From: Thioclava dalianensis
Lineage (GTDB): Bacteria; Pseudomonadota; Alphaproteobacteria; Rhodobacterales; Rhodobacteraceae
Reading direction: 5' to 3'
Length of the DNA stretch: 64,000 nucleotides
Assembly (NCBI RefSeq): GCF_000715505.1
Contig: NZ_JHEH01000004.1
Coordinates: forward strand, 124,001 to 188,000
The notes beneath the pieces were generated by a model. The model had not been told where the DNA came from, did no database searches, and worked only from the letters and a program-made list of their open reading frames with translations. The translations under genes and the position numbers were made by a program. Of this stretch, positions 59,920 through 64,000 are shown one piece after another; positions within the stretch are counted from its first letter, which is position 1, and each line of letters starts with the position of its first letter.

Positions 59920-62367
59920 ATGATTGGTGCAAGCAAGATCCTTACCGTCTCTTACGGCACTTTTTCGTGCACGCTCGAAGGGTTTGACGAGCCGTTCAAT
60001 ACGATGAAGGCGATTGCGGAGTATTTCCGGGATCTCGCATCTGAGGACCGGTATTTCGGCGCAGAGCCACCGCAACCCGATGCCGAGATGCTTCACAAGA
60101 TCGCGGAGCGTGAGATCAAGCGCCGTGTTGATGCCAAGATCCAAGAGAACGGGGTGATCCTGCGCCAGCATGACAGCCTGATCGGCGCGCAATCCGAGTC
60201 GGAGCCCGAGGTGGCGCAGTCCCCTGAACCGGCGCAGGATCTGGTCGCTGATGAGATGACGACGGCTGCGATTGCCGCCGAGGCTGCACCTGCGGCTGCC
60301 GAGGCTGTTGCCCCGGAGGCCAGCGCCGCTCAGCCTGAAGCAGCTGAAGCTCCGGTTGGTACCGCGCCTGAGTCGGTGGCGATGAAATTGCAGCGTATTC
60401 GTGCCGCCGTGGCTCGCGCCCGCGCCGAACAGCCCATGACCTATGAAGAGGATGAGCAGACCGATATCGTGTCGCAGCCCTCCGTTGGCTATACCGACGC
60501 AGCCGCACCCGATGACGATGCGGATTTCGGCTTTGATCTCGATATTTCCGGCCCGCTGGATGCCGAAGATCTGGATGCGGATGCGCCGCAGTCCGCCTCT
60601 GAGGAACCTTCCGCAGCTGAGGCCGCCGCTGAAGAGCCCGCCGACCGTGAGGCCGCGCCCGAGCCGGCAACCGACCCGGCTGATGACACGCTGATCGCGG
60701 GGCTCGCCGAGGCCCTTCAGCCCGAGCAATCGCAGGACTTGGTCGATGCCGTGGAGGATGACACGGCTGACGAGGTGGCGCTTGAGCATGCGGAGGATGC
60801 CCCCGAGGCTGCCGCAGAGGACGCGCCCGAAACCGCCGAAGCAGAGCCGGAAGCGGTCGCGGAACTGATTGAAGAGGCCGCTGCTGAAGCCGAGCAATCG
60901 CCGGTCGAGGAGACCCCCGCCGAGCCCGAGGCGGCTGCGCGCGAAGAGGTGCAGGCCGATGCACCCGCACCCGCTCGGGTTCGGGCGCGCGTGATCAAGG
61001 TGCGTCGCCCGACGCCCGCACCGGTCGCACTCAAGACCGAAGCGCCCCAAGAGACCAATGCCGTCGCCGAGGCCGAAGCCGCTCTCAAAGCCGCCCAGTC
61101 GCAAGACGAAATGGCCGAGAAAGAAGACGTGGCTCAGAAAGACGAGGCTCAACAGGACAGTGGGGCCGCAGAGGACGCAATCGGTGACGATCTCGCCGCG
61201 CGCCTAGCCGCAGAGTTGGGCACCACGACCCCGGAGAAACCCGCAGCCGCCGCGCCGCGCTCCTCGCTCTCGGAAGAGGATGAGGCCGACCTGATGCGCG
61301 AACTGGCGATGCTGTCCGACGACGCAGAAATGGCCGAGATCGAAGATAGCTCTGATTTCGACGCAGATGATGCCGACGACGCAGACGATGCCGATCCGGA
61401 CGCGTTGGATCTGGAAGATGCCGCTCTGGCCGAGGCGCTGGGTCTTGAGACGCCCGAGGAAGCCGACAGCAAAGCGCATGCCGACGCTGACGCGCTCGAC
61501 GAAAATGACGAGGATGATCTGGCGCTTGAGCCGGACGACGAAGAAGATGCGGATGTCGCGCCGCAGGAGCCCGTGGCGGCACAGACGCGCAACCCGGCTC
61601 CGGCTGCCGATGCGCCCGAGGCCGAGATGTCGCGCCTGATGCAAGAGGCCGACAAGCAATCGGCGGGCAAGGAAACCCGTCGCCGCTTTTCCGCTATCGC
61701 TCATCTCAAAGCGGCTGTGGCCGCGACCGTGGCAGATCGCATCACCAAGGGTCAGGACACCGCCGGACCGCTGCCGGAGGACGAGCGCGCGACCGAAGCC
61801 TATCGCGCGGATCTTTCGCAAGCCGTGCAACCGCGCCGCCCCGTCGCCAGCGGAGGCGAGCGCGTGTCGCGTCGCCCCGAGACCGCGCTGCGCCCCGCGC
61901 CGCTGGTTCTGGTGTCTGAACAGCGCGTGGATGTGGATGCCGATCAGCAGGTCGCCAAGCCCGCCGCTCAGGCGCAACCGACGACCCATGTGATCCGTCC
62001 GCGCCGTGTCTCGAGCGCGCAGCTGGCCGAAGCCTATGACGCGGAAACCGCAGCCATGGCGTCCGGCGATGCCACGAGCTTTGAGGAATTTGCCGAAACG
62101 CTGGGCACGCAGGGCCTGTCGGATCTGCTTGAGGCAGCAGCGGCCTATACATCGGCAGTCGAAGGGCGTCCCTATTTCTCGCCGCCCCAGATCATGCGCA
62201 AGCTGACCACGATGAACGCCACCGCAGATGTGCCCCGCGAAGAGCGGATGCGCGTCTTTGGCCGTTTGCTCCGTCAGGGCAAGATCACCAAGGTGAAACG
62301 CGGCCAATACGCGATTACCCAAGCCTCGCGCTATTACGACGAGGCCAAGGTGGCCGCCGGGCAGTAA
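59920..62367 (+). CDS. Large acidic protein with conserved ends and a low-complexity middle
   Basis: An 815-residue protein of unknown function. Residues 1-85 are ordered (MIGASKILTVSYGTFSCTLE, GFDEPFNTMKAIAEYFRDLA) and look conserved. From about 90 to 560 it is dominated by Ala, Glu, Asp and Pro, with runs such as DDADDADDADPDA; pI must be very low and the region disordered. The last 100 residues (EEFAETLGTQGLSDLLEAAA, REERMRVFGRLLRQGKITKV) are ordered and basic. No signal peptide or membrane helix. The DNA- or RNA-like basic end plus the long acidic region resembles scaffolding or nucleoid-associated proteins, but this is a guess. Terminator at 62393. Confidence 0.8.
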   Translation: MIGASKILTVSYGTFSCTLEGFDEPFNTMKAIAEYFRDLASEDRYFGAEPPQPDAEMLHKIAEREIKRRVDAKIQENGVILRQHDSLIGAQSESEPEVAQSPEPAQDLVADEMTTAAIAAEAAPAAAEAVAPEASAAQPEAAEAPVGTAPESVAMKLQRIRAAVARARAEQPMTYEEDEQTDIVSQPSVGYTDAAAPDDDADFGFDLDISGPLDAEDLDADAPQSASEEPSAAEAAAEEPADREAAPEPATDPADDTLIAGLAEALQPEQSQDLVDAVEDDTADEVALEHAEDAPEAAAEDAPETAEAEPEAVAELIEEAAAEAEQSPVEETPAEPEAAAREEVQADAPAPARVRARVIKVRRPTPAPVALKTEAPQETNAVAEAEAALKAAQSQDEMAEKEDVAQKDEAQQDSGAAEDAIGDDLAARLAAELGTTTPEKPAAAAPRSSLSEEDEADLMRELAMLSDDAEMAEIEDSSDFDADDADDADDADPDALDLEDAALAEALGLETPEEADSKAHADADALDENDEDDLALEPDDEEDADVAPQEPVAAQTRNPAPAADAPEAEMSRLMQEADKQSAGKETRRRFSAIAHLKAAVAATVADRITKGQDTAGPLPEDERATEAYRADLSQAVQPRRPVASGGERVSRRPETALRPAPLVLVSEQRVDVDADQQVAKPAAQAQPTTHVIRPRRVSSAQLAEAYDAETAAMASGDATSFEEFAETLGTQGLSDLLEAAAAYTSAVEGRPYFSPPQIMRKLTTMNATADVPREERMRVFGRLLRQGKITKVKRGQYAITQASRYYDEAKVAAGQ

Positions 62368-62392
62368 GTCTGGAGAGTGGTGCGGAGTAACG

Positions 62393-62418
62393 GGGCGGTC
62401 CTGCGGGGCCGCCCTTTT
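62393..62418 (+). terminator. Intrinsic terminator after the acidic protein gene
   Basis: GGGCGG (62393-62398) pairs with CCGCCC (62409-62414), with a partial inner helix, followed by TTTT. It begins 26 bases after the stop. Confidence 0.7.
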
Positions 62419-62458
62419 GCGTCAGTCGTATCGGAGAAAGACGATCCGCCGAGGCGGA

Positions 62459-62698
62459 TCAGTCTTGCGAGGGCGCGTCCGGGTCGTCCTTGCCGATGCC
62501 GGTGAAGACCGGTTTCAGCGGGACGATCCAAAGCATACCGAGGACGACATAGACGACGAGCGAGAACCACCAAGGCATCGTTCCCCAGCGGCCCTCTGCC
62601 CAGTTCACCACACTCACCGCGACCACCACGTAAAGCGGCAGCCCGATGACGAGGGCCAGAAGGGCCCCGCGTCTGCGTGCTTTGTAACTCAGCGCCAT
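62459..62698 (-). CDS. DUF2842 family small membrane protein
   Basis: A 79-residue protein with two transmembrane helices (LLALVIGLPLYVVVAVSVV and WFSLVVYVVLGMLWIVPL) and a short acidic tail DDPDAPSQD, matching DUF2842 of alphaproteobacteria. ATG 62698 (MALSYKARRRG) follows the purA stop by five bases; TTG 62707 upstream is in frame but unlikely. Function unknown. Confidence 0.82.
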   Translation of the reverse strand: MALSYKARRRGALLALVIGLPLYVVVAVSVVNWAEGRWGTMPWWFSLVVYVVLGMLWIVPLKPVFTGIGKDDPDAPSQD

Positions 62699-62703
62699 CG
62701 GCC

Positions 62704-63999
62704 TCAATCCGCGAAAGGATCGGTGACGAGGATCGTGTCTTCACGCTCGGGGCTGGTCGAGAGCATCGCCACCGGGCAGTCGATCAGCTCTTCGATGCGA
62801 CGGACATATTTGATCGCCGCTGCCGGAAGATCGGCCCAGCTGCGGGCGCCTTCGGTGGATTCGTTCCACCCTTCGATCTCTTCATAGACCGGGGTGCAGC
62901 GGGCCTGCTCATCTGCCGCGGTGGGCAGATAGTCGAGCCGCTTGCCATCCAGATCGTAGCCGACGCAGATTTTCAGCACGTCGAACCCGTCGAGCACGTC
63001 AAGCTTGGTCAGCGCGATCCCCGAGACGCCCGAGACGGCGCAGGTCTGGCGCACCAGCGCGGCGTCGAACCAGCCGCAGCGACGCTTGCGCCCGGTGACG
63101 GTGCCGAATTCCCGGCCACGCTCGCCCAGCCGCTGGCCGTCGGCATCGTCAAGCTCGGTCGGGAAGGGGCCTTCGCCGACGCGGGTGGTGTAGGCTTTGA
63201 CGATGCCCAGGACGAAATCAATCGCGCCCGGTCCCATGCCCGTGCCGGCCGCCGCTTGGCCTGCGACCACGTTGGAAGAGGTCACGAACGGATAGGTGCC
63301 AAAGTCGATATCGAGAAGCGAACCTTGCGCGCCTTCAAACAAGATCCGTTTGCCCTGTTTGCGGTTCTCGGCGAGCACTTTCCAGACGGGCGCTGCGTAT
63401 TTCAGGATCTCGGGGGCAATCTCCTTGAGCTGCGCGATCAGCCCGTCGCGGTCGATAGGCTCGATTCCAAGCCCCTTGCGCAGCGGGTCATGGTGCTGAA
63501 GCGCGCGATCCACACGGGCCGTCAGCGTGGCCTCATCGGCGAGATCGGCCACGCGGACCGAGCGGCGCCCGACCTTGTCTTCATAGGCCGGGCCGATGCC
63601 GCGCCCGGTCGTCCCGATCTTGGTGCCCTTGGAGGAGGCTTCTTCGCGGGCGCGGTCCAGCTCGCCATGGATCGGCAGGATCAGGGGGGTGTTTTCAGCG
63701 ATCATCAGCGTCTCGGGGCTGATCTCGACGCCCTGTTCGCGGATCTTTTCGATCTCGGTCACAAGATGCCACGGATCGAGCACGACGCCATTGCCGATCA
63801 CGCTGAGCTTGCCGCCGCGCACCACGCCCGAGGGCAATGCGTTCAGCTTGTAGACCTTGCCATCAATGACCAGCGTATGGCCCGCGTTATGGCCACCCTG
63901 AAAGCGCGCAATAATATCGGCACGCTCGGACAACCAGTCCACGATCTTGCCTTTCCCCTCGTCACCCCATTGGGCACCGACGACGACGACATTGGCCAT
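62704..63999 (-). CDS. purA: Adenylosuccinate synthetase
   Basis: GTP-dependent first step of AMP synthesis from IMP. The 431-residue protein is complete in the window, starting at ATG 63999. It has [20 protein letters not shown] (residues 4-23, the GDEGKGK loop), [25 protein letters not shown] and [17 protein letters not shown]. Downstream is the DUF2842 gene. Its own upstream region lies outside the window. Confidence 0.97.
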   Translation of the reverse strand: MANVVVVGAQWGDEGKGKIVDWLSERADIIARFQGGHNAGHTLVIDGKVYKLNALPSGVVRGGKLSVIGNGVVLDPWHLVTEIEKIREQGVEISPETLMIAENTPLILPIHGELDRAREEASSKGTKIGTTGRGIGPAYEDKVGRRSVRVADLADEATLTARVDRALQHHDPLRKGLGIEPIDRDGLIAQLKEIAPEILKYAAPVWKVLAENRKQGKRILFEGAQGSLLDIDFGTYPFVTSSNVVAGQAAAGTGMGPGAIDFVLGIVKAYTTRVGEGPFPTELDDADGQRLGERGREFGTVTGRKRRCGWFDAALVRQTCAVSGVSGIALTKLDVLDGFDVLKICVGYDLDGKRLDYLPTAADEQARCTPVYEEIEGWNESTEGARSWADLPAAAIKYVRRIEELIDCPVAMLSTSPEREDTILVTDPFAD

Positions 64000-64000
64000 T

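Overview
The window is chromosomal DNA from an alphaproteobacterium, almost certainly a member of the Rhodobacteraceae/Paracoccaceae (Rhodobacterales). Supporting signs are the high GC with strongly biased third positions, the phaR-phaP-phaC/phaZ cluster, the accB-accC-aat-DUF2155-NDUFA12 neighbourhood, a DUF2842 gene next to purA, and a dispersed intergenic element built round CCCCCGGGATATTT. The genus cannot be fixed from this sequence. I see no rRNA, tRNA, CRISPR array, insertion sequence, integrase or prophage gene. Coding density is high and most genes are housekeeping or catabolic.

Layout. 1-4.1 kb: tail of an unknown gene, a di-haem cytochrome c peroxidase, lolC-lolD, an ArsC-like protein and a cold shock protein. 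4.3-6.3 kb: thrS. 6.4-11.1 kb: polyhydroxybutyrate locus (phaR, phaP, phaC, and divergent phaZ) with a well-formed phaP promoter that carries PhaR-type sites. 11.1-12.7 kb: two alpha/beta hydrolases, one lacking its nucleophile serine. 12.8-17.4 kb: a four-gene PaoABCD-like molybdenum aldehyde oxidoreductase operon. 17.6-22.9 kb: AhpD-like protein, xthA, OsmC, a dGTPase-like protein, an A-type Fe-S carrier and a dihydrolipoamide-dehydrogenase-like flavoprotein. 22.9-26.2 kb: a translationally coupled phosphoesterase (PlcP-like)/GT21/DedA/GT2 cassette that looks like membrane-lipid remodelling. 26.5-28.2 kb: uraH-puuD for urate oxidation. 28.3-31.5 kb: a chemoreceptor and a separate periplasmic sensor protein. 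31.7-33.7 kb: clpP-clpX. 33.9-39.6 kb: acyltransferase, NDUFA12, mlaD, DUF2155, aat, a methyltransferase, accC-accB.

39.9-54.9 kb is the most coherent catabolic region: a complete reductive pyrimidine pathway. PreT-PreA reduces uracil/thymine, HydA opens the dihydropyrimidine ring, HyuC hydrolyses the carbamoyl amino acid, and a class III aminotransferase removes the amino group of beta-alanine. An ABC importer with an NMT1/THI5-type binding protein closes the region. Two RutR-type TetR regulators lie here, each divergent from a catabolic gene, and the two divergent gaps together contain three copies of the palindrome TGACC-N4-GGTCA, which fits the known E. coli RutR operator. The enzymes are known; the arrangement (two RutR paralogues, three operators, an unassigned importer, a coupled VOC protein) is the best candidate for new regulation and transport biology.

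55-64 kb: small membrane protein, MscS channel, an XRE/DUF2083 short-chain-acyl-type regulator, a LysR regulator, thiN, a very acidic 815-residue protein of unknown function, DUF2842 and purA, which ends at the window edge.

Hairpins that look like intrinsic terminators or attenuators are listed, including one whose 3' arm contains the ribosome binding site of the AhpD-like gene.
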